Shown: piece after piece, positions 15,814 to 24,843 of the stretch
Layout: each line of letters opens with the position of its first letter
How positions within the stretch are numbered: position 1 is the first letter of the stretch
Origin: DASPSR01 sp035498715
GTDB taxonomy: Bacteria > Nitrospirota > UBA9217
Direction of reading: 5' to 3'
DNA length: 64,000 nt
NCBI GenBank assembly: GCA_035498715.1
Contig: DATJZV010000068.1
Location: 62,001 to 126,000, forward strand
Translations under genes and position numbers: made by a program
The notes under the pieces: model-generated
The model's database searches: none
The model's input: the letters and a program-made list of their open reading frames with translations, nothing else
Told to the model about the DNA's origin: nothing

Positions 15814-17211
15814 ATGGAAGAACGATTACAAAAGATCATATCTGCCGCAGGAGTGGCATCGCGCCGTTCCGCGGAACAGCTTATCATTGAAGGGAGGGTG
15901 CGCGTAAACGGCAAGGTGGTGACCGAGCTCGGGGCCAAGGCCGATGCGAGCAATGACCATATTAAGGTCGACGGTAAGCTCATCAACCCCAAACAGCCGC
16001 GGACCTACATCGTGCTGAACAAGCCCGCGGGCTATGTCACGACCATGTCAGATCCCGAAGGACGACCCACGGTGCAGGACCTGCTCAAAGGCATCAAGAC
16101 CCGCGTCTATCCCGTCGGCAGGCTGGACTACAATACCGAGGGACTGCTGCTCATGACAAACGACGGGGACTTCGCGCACCTGATCACGCACCCGAAACAT
16201 GAATTTCCAAAGACCTATCTGGCGAAGGTCAAGGGGGTGCTTGATGATCAGGCGATCGTGATGCTTGAAAAGGGGATATTCCTTCAGGACGGCAAGACCG
16301 CGCCCGCGAAGATCAAAAAAATCCGGAAGGAAGAAATGAACTCCTGGGTAGAGATTACGATCCATGAGGGGCGGAAGCGCCAGGTGCGACGCATGTTCGA
16401 CCATGTGGGTCGTTCGGTGATCAAGCTCAAGAGGATCAGAACGGGCGGCCTGTCGCTCGGAGATCTCCCTGAAGGAAGATTCCGTCACCTAACGCTTGAC
16501 GAAGTTAAGACGCTGAGGGAGACTGCCCTGAAAACAGATGACAGCGGTCAGCACATCCGAGTATATAAGCCTGCAGTCAAAGCTCAGCGGACAGCGGAAG
16601 GCGTAAGTCGAAGGACGGTGGATGAAGGACGCCACAGGACGGTTGCCAAAACGCATGGAACTGAAGATAGACTAAGCTCGCGAGAGGGTAGCAGTCGTCA
16701 GTCAAAATTCAGAGGCCAGAGGACTGGTGAAGGCCGGGTTAGGCGCCCAGCGACAAGGATCATGCGGGATACGAGGAGAGGGCGAAGGCGGAACCAAGAT
16801 CCAGAGCCAAATCAGGGTGTGCGACGAGGAATAAGCGGCACGGACAGAAGTGAACGTCAGGACAGCTTAATTACACGGCGAGGCAGCGGCCCGAGGCTGG
16901 ATGTCAGGAGACAGCATTCAGGCGAAAGCCGTAGCACATGGTCCGGACGTGAGACGAAGAGCAAGGGCCCGGGCGGATACACGGGAAACTTCAGCGTTCG
17001 CGGAGAGAGCGGCCATAGCCCAGCAACAAAATCGGCCATCCGCAAGCCTGAAAGGGGGACCGCCACGTGGAGACCGAAGGTCAAGCGAAAACTGGGACAA
17101 AAGTTCAGCAACCAGGGGCCAATGTCCGGGGGCGGAGGGCCATCCCAAGGAGCGAGGCCAGAGTCGAGGGGCTGGGGGAGAGGCGTCGGCAAGAGAGGGC
17201 CAAGACGCTAG
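15814..17211 (+). CDS. rluB: RluB-type 23S rRNA pseudouridine synthase with long Arg/Gly-rich tail
   Basis: 465 residues, against about 240-290 for most RluB. Residues 1-60 form an S4 RNA-binding domain. Residues 65-225 are the RsuA/RluB catalytic domain, with the nucleophile Asp in GRLDYNTEGLL (about residue 105) and GRKRQVRRMF near residue 190. It isomerises a uridine of 23S rRNA. From about residue 237 a 225-residue tail is highly basic, low-complexity and probably disordered, with GRRRNQDPEPNQG, GGYTGNFSVRG and a final RGWGRGVGKRGPRR. Such tails probably add non-specific RNA affinity. The frame is continuous, so this is not an obvious frameshift artefact. Confidence 0.9.
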   Translation: MEERLQKIISAAGVASRRSAEQLIIEGRVRVNGKVVTELGAKADASNDHIKVDGKLINPKQPRTYIVLNKPAGYVTTMSDPEGRPTVQDLLKGIKTRVYPVGRLDYNTEGLLLMTNDGDFAHLITHPKHEFPKTYLAKVKGVLDDQAIVMLEKGIFLQDGKTAPAKIKKIRKEEMNSWVEITIHEGRKRQVRRMFDHVGRSVIKLKRIRTGGLSLGDLPEGRFRHLTLDEVKTLRETALKTDDSGQHIRVYKPAVKAQRTAEGVSRRTVDEGRHRTVAKTHGTEDRLSSREGSSRQSKFRGQRTGEGRVRRPATRIMRDTRRGRRRNQDPEPNQGVRRGISGTDRSERQDSLITRRGSGPRLDVRRQHSGESRSTWSGRETKSKGPGGYTGNFSVRGESGHSPATKSAIRKPERGTATWRPKVKRKLGQKFSNQGPMSGGGGPSQGARPESRGWGRGVGKRGPRR

Positions 17212-17396
17212 ATGAGAATAATCCGGAAATCATAGGTCGAGGTGCATAGCGCGAGGGAGTTAACAATAATTATCAGGCATCAATAATCAAATAAACGCCA
17301 ATGGTCAAACGACAATGATCAATAATATAATGTGTTTGGGCCTTGAGATTTGGTTATTATTTGTCATATGAGTTTTGACGATTGGAGCTTTACTCT

Positions 17397-17681
17397 ATGG
17401 AGACTCTTCGCGCACAGGTGATCATCCACGGGATGGTGCAGGGCGTGTTCTTCCGCGCCAGCACCAGGGACGAGGCCGTTCGGCTCGGCGTCGGAGGCTG
17501 GGTCAGGAATCTTCCTGACGGCGCGGTGCAGGCGCTCTTCGAAGGGGAGAAGAAAAAGGTCGAGGAGATCGTCGGTTGGTGCCACAAAGGCCCCTCCGGT
17601 GCGCGAGTGAGCAAGGTTGATATTTTCTGGGAACCATATAAAGGAGAATATACGCATTTCGATATCCGCTATGGCAGGTAG
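17397..17681 (+). CDS. acyP: Acylphosphatase
   Basis: 94 residues from ATG at 17397 with TTGGAG nine bases upstream. The family signatures are GMVQGVFFR, with the phosphate-binding Arg, and GWVRNLPDGAVQALFEG, with the catalytic Asn. It hydrolyses acyl phosphates such as 1,3-bisphosphoglycerate or carbamoyl phosphate. Its last 11 bases overlap the start of the DUF4253 lipoprotein, so the two are probably translationally coupled. Confidence 0.94.
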   Translation: METLRAQVIIHGMVQGVFFRASTRDEAVRLGVGGWVRNLPDGAVQALFEGEKKKVEEIVGWCHKGPSGARVSKVDIFWEPYKGEYTHFDIRYGR

Positions 17682-18390
17682 ATCCCTTTTGCTAGGCTTG
17701 GCTGTCATCCTCGGCCTAATATCATGCAGGGCAGAGAAGCCGCAAGCTCCCAGGAAGTACACACCTGTCGTGATTGTGAAGCCGAAGCCCCCGGTGCTTA
17801 CCCAAGATCAACGCGCAGAGCTTGATTTTCCTCCCGCGATACTATCTCAGATAGAGCTTGCCGCAGGTGCAGAGGCTGAGCCCTTCTTTATTACTGTCGT
17901 CATCCCCTCGGAAAATCTGAAGGGCGAAAAAAGTATTGAAAAAGACAAGCTCGCGGGTTTTAGCGTGCACACCAAAAAAGCCGATGAAATCATTTCTTCT
18001 TTCCGATCGGCCCTCCGCGCTAAAGGATACCTCCTCTTCAGGAGCCGTAAGGGCTACGGCACGTTGCCGGACATCGTCACGGTGATCAAGGGCAACAGCA
18101 CCTATGACATCCTGAAGATCCAGGGGACAGAGGCGACGAACTACCAGTTGGACACTAAAGAGATCATTACGTGGCTCAAAGAACAGCAGAAACATGCCTC
18201 CTTCGTGATAACAGGAGCGGGGACGGACTGGCTTGAAGCGCGATTCATCAAGCCGCCCACAAACATGCAGGCTTTTGCCCGGATCGTCCGGTCTTTTGCT
18301 CCAGACGTTATCGATCCGGAAAAGGGGACCGTCGACAAGCTGGCGGAGCGGATGGAGAAGATGAACGGATTTTACCTCAAATGGGATTGA
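17671..18390 (+). CDS. DUF4253 domain lipoprotein
   Basis: 239 residues from ATG at 17671, inside the acylphosphatase 3' end. The signal peptide MAGRSLLLGLAVILGLISC ends in a lipobox Cys. The C-terminal half matches DUF4253: a block around LDTKEIITWLKEQQK, then FVITGAGTDWLEARF and RSFAPDVIDPEKGTVDKLAE, ending in a short strand with aromatic residues. The function of DUF4253 is unknown to me. A Pro/Lys linker (VIVKPKPPVL) separates the anchor from the domain. It is followed after 8 bases by the alpha/beta hydrolase. Confidence 0.8.
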   Translation: MAGRSLLLGLAVILGLISCRAEKPQAPRKYTPVVIVKPKPPVLTQDQRAELDFPPAILSQIELAAGAEAEPFFITVVIPSENLKGEKSIEKDKLAGFSVHTKKADEIISSFRSALRAKGYLLFRSRKGYGTLPDIVTVIKGNSTYDILKIQGTEATNYQLDTKEIITWLKEQQKHASFVITGAGTDWLEARFIKPPTNMQAFARIVRSFAPDVIDPEKGTVDKLAERMEKMNGFYLKWD

Positions 18391-18398
18391 TCTGACCC

Positions 18399-19325
18399 AT
18401 GGTGAATGACAGCCCTCAATGTTCAGCAAAGACAAGACCAGTCAAAAAAATAATTATGAACATTCTCCTCTCTGTCCTCCTTCTGACAATCGTCCTGCCC
18501 TTCATCCTCGTCTATGCGAATACCCACCCTACGCGGTATACTCTTCACGTCGCGCCATCCGAATACCAGGCAGATTATGAAACGATATCTTTTGTCAGCG
18601 CGGATGGTGTCCCTTTAAAGGGATGGCTCGTCAAGCCGCCTCATTCCCGGACAAAGTCTCCGGCCATAATCATCTGCCACGGCGTAAGCGCGAATAAATC
18701 CGATTTTACCGAACTCGCGGCATCACTCGCCAAGCGGGGATATTTTGTGCTCCTATTCGATTTCCGGGCGCACGGAGAGAGCGGCGGCAGCAGATCGTCG
18801 CTCGGTTACCATGAGCAGAAGGATGTTCTCGCGGCCCTCAGCATGCTCAAATCGCGCGAGGACATTGATCTCGAGCGTATCGGTATCTATGGGTTCTCCA
18901 TGGGGGGTACCACGGCAATCCTTACTGCGGCACAATCCGGCGCATTCTCCGCCATCGTGGCTGACAGCGCATTTACGAGCCTCAAGGACCAGGCAAGGAC
19001 CGCTGTCACAAGCTTCTACCACCTTCCATCGTTTCCATTCCTTCATCTCGCTGTTATTGGTTACGAGCTCTACTTCCTGACCCGGGTTGAGAACATCGCG
19101 CCAATAAATGTGATAGCTAAGATATCTCCTATGCCCATTCTCATCATCGCTGGAGAGGGGGACAAACTCATTCCCGCAGAAAACGGGCAGCAACTCTTTG
19201 CTGCGGCAGGCGAGCCAAAAGAGCTCTGGATCATCCCTGTCTCGGACCATGGCGGTACGGTCGTAGCTGCGGGAAGCATGTATGGGAAAAAAGTGGGGGA
19301 GTTTTTTGATACGCACCTGAGATAG
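18399..19325 (+). CDS. Alpha/beta hydrolase, membrane-anchored
   Basis: 308 residues. An N-terminal hydrophobic segment (IIMNILLSVLLLTIVLPFIL) suggests an inner-membrane anchor or signal. The fold carries the oxyanion HG in IICHGVSANKS, the nucleophile elbow GFSMGG, an acid in GEGDKLIP and the catalytic His in VSDHGGT near the end. It resembles the YqkD/BAAT-like esterase-peptidase branch (FDFRAHGESGG). The substrate is unknown. ATG at 18399 is used, but an in-frame ATG at 18456 would begin right at the hydrophobic segment. Confidence 0.85.
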   Translation: MVNDSPQCSAKTRPVKKIIMNILLSVLLLTIVLPFILVYANTHPTRYTLHVAPSEYQADYETISFVSADGVPLKGWLVKPPHSRTKSPAIIICHGVSANKSDFTELAASLAKRGYFVLLFDFRAHGESGGSRSSLGYHEQKDVLAALSMLKSREDIDLERIGIYGFSMGGTTAILTAAQSGAFSAIVADSAFTSLKDQARTAVTSFYHLPSFPFLHLAVIGYELYFLTRVENIAPINVIAKISPMPILIIAGEGDKLIPAENGQQLFAAAGEPKELWIIPVSDHGGTVVAAGSMYGKKVGEFFDTHLR

Positions 19326-19440
19326 CATTCGCTACAGAAGCACAGACGAGTACGGAGGTCGTATCGTTACTGATTTTGTCGATAATTTATTTTCCCCACG
19401 GCCGATCGTTATTCCGAATCCAAGGAAGCCGCGTCTTGTT

Positions 19441-19469
19441 TTGACATGATTGCATTTTTACGATAAGAT
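19441..19469 (+). promoter_or_regulatory. tsaB promoter abutting the GTG start
   Basis: TTGACA (19441-19446), 17-base spacer, TAAGAT (19464-19469). The GTG start lies at 19476, six bases after the -10 box, exactly where transcription should begin. This is the clearest leaderless arrangement in the window. Confidence 0.7.
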
Positions 19470-19475
19470 ACTTCT

Positions 19476-20174
19476 GTGAACATCCTTGGCATCGAGACAT
19501 CTACAAGAACCGGCAGCGTCGCTATCGTTTCCGAAGAGGGCGTCGTGGCTCAGTACAGTCTGAACATCGAGGTGACGCACTCTGAAAGATTAATGTCCAC
19601 CGTCGACCGTGTGCTCAAGGACACGGGACTCGCGGTACACGATCTCGACGGTTTTTCCGTGGCTATCGGGCCGGGCTCATTCACGGGCCTCAGGATCGGT
19701 CTGTCCACGGTCAAGGGGCTTGCGCTCGCAACAGGCAAGCCGATCGCTGCCGTGCCTACGCTCCAAGCGCTCGCGTGGAACCTGCCGTATTCTGTATACC
19801 CTGTCTGTCCCCTTCTCGATGCCCGCAAGAACGAGGTGTATGCCGCGCTCTACCGATTCGCTGGGACAACGCTGGTACAGGTCCTGCCGGAGACTGCGAT
19901 TTCCATTCTCAGGCTCGCTGAACAGATCAGTGAAAAAGTGGTGTTCACCGGAGAGGGGTCTCGAATCTACCGAAACGGAATTCAGGATCTGTTCGGTGAG
20001 CGGGCGGTGTTCGCTCCGCATTCCGCAGTTCTCCCATCCGGGGCGAAGGTCGCGGAGATAGGGCTGGACATGATAAAAAGCGGGAGGCAGGCTGAACCGG
20101 ACAGATTGACACCTTTGTACATTCGCAGACCTGAGGCCGAGGTGGCGTGGGAAAAGAAGGAGAAATCACGATAG
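19476..20174 (+). CDS. tsaB: tRNA threonylcarbamoyladenosine biosynthesis protein TsaB
   Basis: 232 residues, full length. It starts ILGIETSTRTGSVAIV, and the ASKHA-fold segment FSVAIGPGSFTGLRIGLSTVKGL is diagnostic. TsaB is the scaffold partner of TsaD in making t6A at position 37 of ANN-decoding tRNAs. The GTG start has no ribosome binding site but sits at the predicted transcription start. Its 3' end overlaps rimI by 28 bases, the usual tsaB-rimI pairing. Confidence 0.95.
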   Translation: MNILGIETSTRTGSVAIVSEEGVVAQYSLNIEVTHSERLMSTVDRVLKDTGLAVHDLDGFSVAIGPGSFTGLRIGLSTVKGLALATGKPIAAVPTLQALAWNLPYSVYPVCPLLDARKNEVYAALYRFAGTTLVQVLPETAISILRLAEQISEKVVFTGEGSRIYRNGIQDLFGERAVFAPHSAVLPSGAKVAEIGLDMIKSGRQAEPDRLTPLYIRRPEAEVAWEKKEKSR

Positions 20175-20650
20175 ACTTCATGAGGAAGGTGGACATTGAC
20201 CAGGTCCTCGCCATCGAGCGGACCTCTTTCAGCATGCCCTGGTCTCGGAACCTTTTCCTGTCAGAGTTCCGCAGTCCCCTTGTCTCTACCCTTTTTGTCT
20301 CGCTCTCAAGCACGACACCCAAGCGTATAGTGACGGGCTATATCGTATTCTGGCTTGTGGCTGATGAGATGCACATCTTGAACCTTGCCGTTGCGCCGGG
20401 ACAGAGGCAGCGTGGGATAGCCAGGCGTCTCGTACTCACCGGGATCAGGCATGCCTATGCCAAAGGCGCCCGCCGGGCATTTCTAGAAGTGAGGTCCTCG
20501 AATATGTTTGCCCAGAGGCTTTATTCGAGTCTGGGATTTACCGGCACTTCCGTAAGGAGAAACTACTATGATTCACCGGTAGAGGATGCTGTAGTAATGA
20601 CGCTCGAGCATGGCGCATTCCTGAGTCTTGCCGAGCGCAAAGAACTATGA
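20147..20650 (+). CDS. rimI: Ribosomal protein bS18 alanine N-acetyltransferase RimI
   Basis: 167 residues, GNAT fold. It shows the N-terminal DIDQVLAIERTSFSMPWS typical of RimI, the acetyl-CoA loop RQRGIARRLV (Q/RxxGxA) and the C-terminal catalytic region EVRSSNMFAQRLYSSLGF. It acetylates the N-terminal Ala of bS18. GTG at 20147 is chosen (GAGGT just upstream); ATG at 20180 is an alternative. It overlaps the end of tsaB. Confidence 0.92.
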   Translation: MGKEGEITIDFMRKVDIDQVLAIERTSFSMPWSRNLFLSEFRSPLVSTLFVSLSSTTPKRIVTGYIVFWLVADEMHILNLAVAPGQRQRGIARRLVLTGIRHAYAKGARRAFLEVRSSNMFAQRLYSSLGFTGTSVRRNYYDSPVEDAVVMTLEHGAFLSLAERKEL

Positions 20651-20779
20651 TAACAAATTGTTTTTAAAGCTATTTTAGGTGCTTGCCTTTTTTATGGAAA
20701 TGTGCTAAATACTTTAATAAGAAAAATGCTCTTCGCACAACCTTCTCATCTACATTAAACCCTAAAGGAGGGCTGCATT

Positions 20780-21016
20780 ATGAATGTGGAGGTAAAAGAA
20801 GAAGTACTTAGGGAAAAACTCAGGGTGGAGAATCCTGAGTTTCAGAAATGGGAGCAGGAACATAGGAAGCTGGAAGACACTTTAATGAGTTTTGAGTCCC
20901 ACCGGTACCTCACTCCTGAAGAAGAGATGGAGCGGAAACGGCTCCAGAAGCTGAAACTGGCGGCGAAAGATAGGATGATGGAAATACTCAGGCGTTCGAG
21001 AGTCGGGCAGGCCTGA
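20780..21016 (+). CDS. DUF465 / YdcH family protein
   Basis: 78 residues. It matches the short helical-hairpin DUF465 family: EEVLREKLRVENPEFQKW, a charged turn, then LTPEEEMERKRLQKLKLAAKDRM. The family is cytoplasmic and its function is unclear. The ribosome binding site is AAAGGAGGG. It ends a transcription unit, with two tandem terminators directly downstream. Confidence 0.85.
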   Translation: MNVEVKEEVLREKLRVENPEFQKWEQEHRKLEDTLMSFESHRYLTPEEEMERKRLQKLKLAAKDRMMEILRRSRVGQA

Positions 21017-21025
21017 GAGCGTGGA

Positions 21026-21057
21026 GGCAAGGTAAAAGAAACCTTGCCTTTTATGTT
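21026..21057 (+). terminator. Rho-independent terminator
   Basis: GGCAAGGT (21026-21033), loop AAAAGAA, ACCTTGCC (21041-21048), then TTTTATGTTTTTT. It ends the DUF465 gene. Confidence 0.85.
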
Positions 21058-21080
21058 TTTTCCTCCTAAAGGGACGAGAG

Positions 21081-21119
21081 AATCCCTCTTTACAAGAGAG
21101 AGTAAAGGGGGATTTTTTT
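21081..21119 (+). terminator. Second tandem terminator
   Basis: AATCCCTCTTTAC (21081-21093) pairs with GTAAAGGGGGATT (21102-21114) apart from one wobble, followed by a T-tract. The A-rich 5' side also suits a minus-strand terminator, so it may be bidirectional. Confidence 0.75.
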
Positions 21120-21120
21120 A

Positions 21121-21149
21121 TTGACTCTCTTCCTGTATCTATGTTAAAA
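21121..21149 (+). promoter_or_regulatory. Putative promoter of the ilvD-ilvB block
   Basis: TTGACT (21121-21126), 17-base spacer, TTAAAA (21144-21149), right after the tandem terminators. It would give ilvD a leader of about 150 bases. Confidence 0.4.
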
Positions 21150-21302
21150 ATAACAAATAACGGCTTGGAAAAGTGCATCTTCTGCATTGCGCGGCGTTCT
21201 CCCTTATCACGGCGTATTTGTCTGTACGCCTCATTCGTCAGAATGTGTGCGCCCATGTGGGACTATTTTCTGTGCCGCTAAATTTTTTTTAGGAGTGCTA
21301 AT

Positions 21303-22955
21303 TTGAGAAGTGACAGGATCAAGAAAGGCCTGGAGCGCGCGCCGCACAGGTCTCTTTTGTTTGCAACGGGGATCACGAGAAGTGAACTCGACAAGCCCAT
21401 GATTGGCATTGCGACGAGCTTTACGGACCTGATACCGGGCCACATCGGCATGCGCGATTTGGAACGGTTCATCGAAAAAGGCGTGCACACAGGCGGTGGA
21501 TGGCCGCTTTTCTTCGGCCTGCCAGGCATCTGCGATGGTATCGCCATGGGGCATATGGGCATGCATTATTCGTTGCCGTCCCGAGAACTCATAGCAGACA
21601 TTGTGGAGTCAATATCCATGGCCCATGCCTTCGATGGGCTCGTATTGCTCACGAACTGTGACAAGATCACGCCGGGCATGCTCATGGCTGCGGCCCGGCT
21701 TGATATCCCGGCGATCGTCGTCACTGCCGGTCCCATGCATTCCGGCAGTTACCGCGGCAGCCGTGTGAACCTTATAAGCGCATTCGAGGCCGTGGGAAAG
21801 GTCCGGAAGGGCGAGATGTCCGAGGCCGACCTTGCAGAGCTCGAGGTCTGTGCTTGTCCAGGTCCAGGTTCGTGCCAGGGTATGTACACGGCGAATACTA
21901 TGGCCTGCGTCACCGAGTCGCTCGGCATGAGCCTACCTGGATGCGCGACCGCGCTTGCTGTTTCGGGTGAGAAGCGGCGGATTGCTTTTGAGAGTGGGAA
22001 ACGGGTCGTCGGTCTTGTGAAGGAAGCGCTCACGCCACGGAAGATTATGACGAGGAACGCCTTTGAAAATGCTATCCGCATTGACATGGCGCTCGGCGGC
22101 TCGACGAATACGACACTGCACATCCCCGCTATCGCACACGAGGGGGGCATCGAATTGCCGGTCGAAACCTTTGACAAGATCAGCCGTATGACTCCGCATG
22201 TGTGCAATATGCTTCCTGGCGGGCATCACTATCTCGAAGACCTCGATGCCGCAGGCGGCATCCCGGGCGTGTTGTCGCGGTTTAAGGATATGCTCAAGGA
22301 TTCACCCACGGTGAGTGGCAAGTCGATTGTTGAGCTTGCGCGGTCTGGCCGAGTACTGAACGATGATGTCATCCGGTCGCTTGACAAAGCTTATCATAAA
22401 GAGGGCGGTATCGCCGTGCTGTCAGGAAATCTTGCGCCGAACGGGTCGGTGGTAAAGCAGACAGCAGTGAGCGACAAGATGATGAAGTTCGATGGTACGG
22501 CTATCGTATTTGATTCAGAAGAAGAGGCAATGAAGGCCATTCTTGCGGGAAAGATCAAGGCAGGCCACGTGATCGTGATACGCTACGAAGGACCGAAGGG
22601 CGGTCCTGGCATGCGTGAGATGCTATCAGCTACTTCCGCCATATCGGGCATGGGGCTTGGTGAATCCGTTGTCCTGCTAACCGACGGGAGGTTCTCGGGC
22701 GGTACGCGCGGTCCCTGCATCGGCCACATCTCTCCCGAAGCTGCTGAAGGCGGACCTATTGCCGTAGTGCGAAACGGAGACCGGATCGTTCTCGACATCC
22801 CGAACCGTAAGCTGGAGATTAAACTGTCCAAAACTGAAATCAAAAAACGGCTTGCAAAGTGGAAGCCGAGGGAACCAAAGATTAGGAACGGCTGGCTCGC
22901 ACGGTATGCAAAAGTGGTTACGTCGGCCAATACCGGTGCGATTGTAAAAGCATAA
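21303..22955 (+). CDS. ilvD: Dihydroxy-acid dehydratase
   Basis: 550 residues. The Fe-S ligands are in NCDKITPGM and in the block CACPGPGSCQGMYTANTM; the C-terminal region carries TDGRFSGGTRGPCIGHISPEA. It dehydrates 2,3-dihydroxy-isovalerate and -methylvalerate, the third step of valine/isoleucine synthesis. The start is TTG at 21303 with AGGAG at 21291-21295. ilvB follows after 39 bases, so they form one unit. Confidence 0.97.
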   Translation: MRSDRIKKGLERAPHRSLLFATGITRSELDKPMIGIATSFTDLIPGHIGMRDLERFIEKGVHTGGGWPLFFGLPGICDGIAMGHMGMHYSLPSRELIADIVESISMAHAFDGLVLLTNCDKITPGMLMAAARLDIPAIVVTAGPMHSGSYRGSRVNLISAFEAVGKVRKGEMSEADLAELEVCACPGPGSCQGMYTANTMACVTESLGMSLPGCATALAVSGEKRRIAFESGKRVVGLVKEALTPRKIMTRNAFENAIRIDMALGGSTNTTLHIPAIAHEGGIELPVETFDKISRMTPHVCNMLPGGHHYLEDLDAAGGIPGVLSRFKDMLKDSPTVSGKSIVELARSGRVLNDDVIRSLDKAYHKEGGIAVLSGNLAPNGSVVKQTAVSDKMMKFDGTAIVFDSEEEAMKAILAGKIKAGHVIVIRYEGPKGGPGMREMLSATSAISGMGLGESVVLLTDGRFSGGTRGPCIGHISPEAAEGGPIAVVRNGDRIVLDIPNRKLEIKLSKTEIKKRLAKWKPREPKIRNGWLARYAKVVTSANTGAIVKA

Positions 22956-22994
22956 TTAAGTCGGCAAGCTGGCAACCTTTCAAAAGGTGAAAAC

Positions 22995-24734
22995 ATGTCC
23001 AACAAACAAATTACCGGCGCTGAAATTTTTCTTGAATGTCTGAAGAAAGAGAAGGTCGATACGCTCTTCTGCTATCCTGGTGGCGTGGTGCTCAAGATTT
23101 TCGACGTCCTCTATGATCAGAAGGACATCCGCATGATCCTGCCGCGACACGAACAGGGCGGGGTCCATATGGCCGATGGCTATGCCCGTTCCACGGGCAA
23201 GCCAGGCGTTGCACTAGTCACGTCCGGTCCTGGCGCTACGAATGTGGTCACGGCCCTTGCCACGGCATACATGGATTCCATCCCGATCGTGGTTTTTACC
23301 GGACAGGTGCCTACAGCGCTCATCGGGAACGACGCGTTCCAGGAGGCGGATATCGTCGGCATTACCCGTCCCTGTACCAAGTATAATTTTTTGGTGAAGG
23401 ATGTGCATGACCTTGCGCAGACTATTAAAGAGGCGTTCTACCTGGCTTCGACAGGAAGGCCGGGTCCTGTGCTCGTTGATTTGCCGCGTGACGTAGTGAC
23501 CAACAAGGCAGAATTCCATTATCCCGACAAGGTCGAGATCAGGAGCTACAACCCTACGGTCACTGGCAACAAATGGCAGATTAAGCAGGCAGCAGAAGCA
23601 ATTGCCAAGGCAAAGAAACCGGTGGCCTATATAGGTGGCGGCGTCATCCTCTCGAATGCAGCACCAGAGGTCCTCGAGTTTGCCGAGATCACGAAAATTC
23701 CGGTGACCCATACCCTGATGGGCATTGGCGGATTTCCTGGTACGCATCCTCTTTCGCTCGGCATGCTCGGTATGCACGGCACGTACTATGCCAATATGGC
23801 GATCCACAACTCGGACCTTATCGTCGCAATTGGCGCACGGTTCGATGACCGCGTAACTGGCAAGGTGGAAGGTTTCGCGCCTGAGGCCAAAATCATCCAT
23901 ATCGACGTGGACCCGACCTCGATCAGGAAGAACGTGCGCGTGGATATCCCGATCGTGGGCGACGTGAAGCATGTGTTGGTGGACCTTAACAAAGAACTCC
24001 ACCATATCAAAGAACCCTGGGAAGCGATCCGCAAAAGCTGGCTCAAGCAGATCGAGGCTTGGCGAGAAGAACGGCCGCTTACGTACGAATATACCGATGA
24101 TGTCATCAAACCCCAATTCGTGGTCGAGAAGCTTTACGAGATCACCGGCGGGAACGCGATCATCGTGACTGATGTGGGCCAGCACCAGATGTGGGCCGCA
24201 CAGTACTACAAGTTCGATAAACCGAGGAACTGGCTCTCTTCAGGCGGTCTCGGGACCATGGGGTACGGGTTCCCGGCAGCCATTGGCGCAAAGGTTGCGC
24301 ATCCGGACAGGAACGTGTTCAGTATCTCCGGCGATGGCAGCATCCAGATGAACATCCAGGAGCTTGCCACGACTGTTGAGAACAATATACCGGTTAAAGT
24401 GGTGATACTTAACAATCGCTACCTCGGCATGGTACGGCAGTGGCAGGAACTGTTCTATTCCGAGCGCTACTCGTCAGTTGATCTCGGCAGCACGCCCGAC
24501 TTTGTTAAACTGGCCGAAGCCTATGGCGCCGTCGGTCTGCGGGCGGTGAAGCCCGTGGAGGTTGTGCCGGTGCTTAAGGAGGCGCTCAAGGTGAAGAGGA
24601 CCGTCTTTATGGACTTCGTCACCGCACGGTACGAAAAGGTCTACCCCATGGTGCCGGCAGGTGCTGCCATCCACGAGATGATCTTTGGGGAAGAAAAGAA
24701 GAAGGAAGAGAAGAAGCTGAGGGCAGTGAAATAG
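22995..24734 (+). CDS. ilvB: Acetolactate synthase, large (catalytic) subunit
   Basis: 579 residues. The catalytic Glu lies in RHEQGGVHMADGYARS; the FAD-binding middle domain includes AIGARFDDRVTGKV; the thiamine diphosphate motif is GDGSIQMNIQEL followed by LNNRYLG. It condenses pyruvate (or pyruvate and 2-oxobutyrate) to acetolactate. The tail is Lys/Glu-rich (GEEKKKEEKKLRAVK). The ribosome binding site AAAGGTGA is 5 bases from ATG. The regulatory subunit lies 109 bases downstream. Confidence 0.97.
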   Translation: MSNKQITGAEIFLECLKKEKVDTLFCYPGGVVLKIFDVLYDQKDIRMILPRHEQGGVHMADGYARSTGKPGVALVTSGPGATNVVTALATAYMDSIPIVVFTGQVPTALIGNDAFQEADIVGITRPCTKYNFLVKDVHDLAQTIKEAFYLASTGRPGPVLVDLPRDVVTNKAEFHYPDKVEIRSYNPTVTGNKWQIKQAAEAIAKAKKPVAYIGGGVILSNAAPEVLEFAEITKIPVTHTLMGIGGFPGTHPLSLGMLGMHGTYYANMAIHNSDLIVAIGARFDDRVTGKVEGFAPEAKIIHIDVDPTSIRKNVRVDIPIVGDVKHVLVDLNKELHHIKEPWEAIRKSWLKQIEAWREERPLTYEYTDDVIKPQFVVEKLYEITGGNAIIVTDVGQHQMWAAQYYKFDKPRNWLSSGGLGTMGYGFPAAIGAKVAHPDRNVFSISGDGSIQMNIQELATTVENNIPVKVVILNNRYLGMVRQWQELFYSERYSSVDLGSTPDFVKLAEAYGAVGLRAVKPVEVVPVLKEALKVKRTVFMDFVTARYEKVYPMVPAGAAIHEMIFGEEKKKEEKKLRAVK

Positions 24735-24843
24735 GCCTGAATAAAAATTGCCGTAGACCTGGACGGGATGGCGGAGAGCGAAGGCGGAGGCATGGTGACG
24801 GTTCCCGTCCCTGTCCATCCGTGGTCAGATTAAGGATAACCCC

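Noticed and set aside
23214..24185. 323-codon minus frame within ilvB
   Set aside because: Antisense shadow; no domain and no supporting start site.
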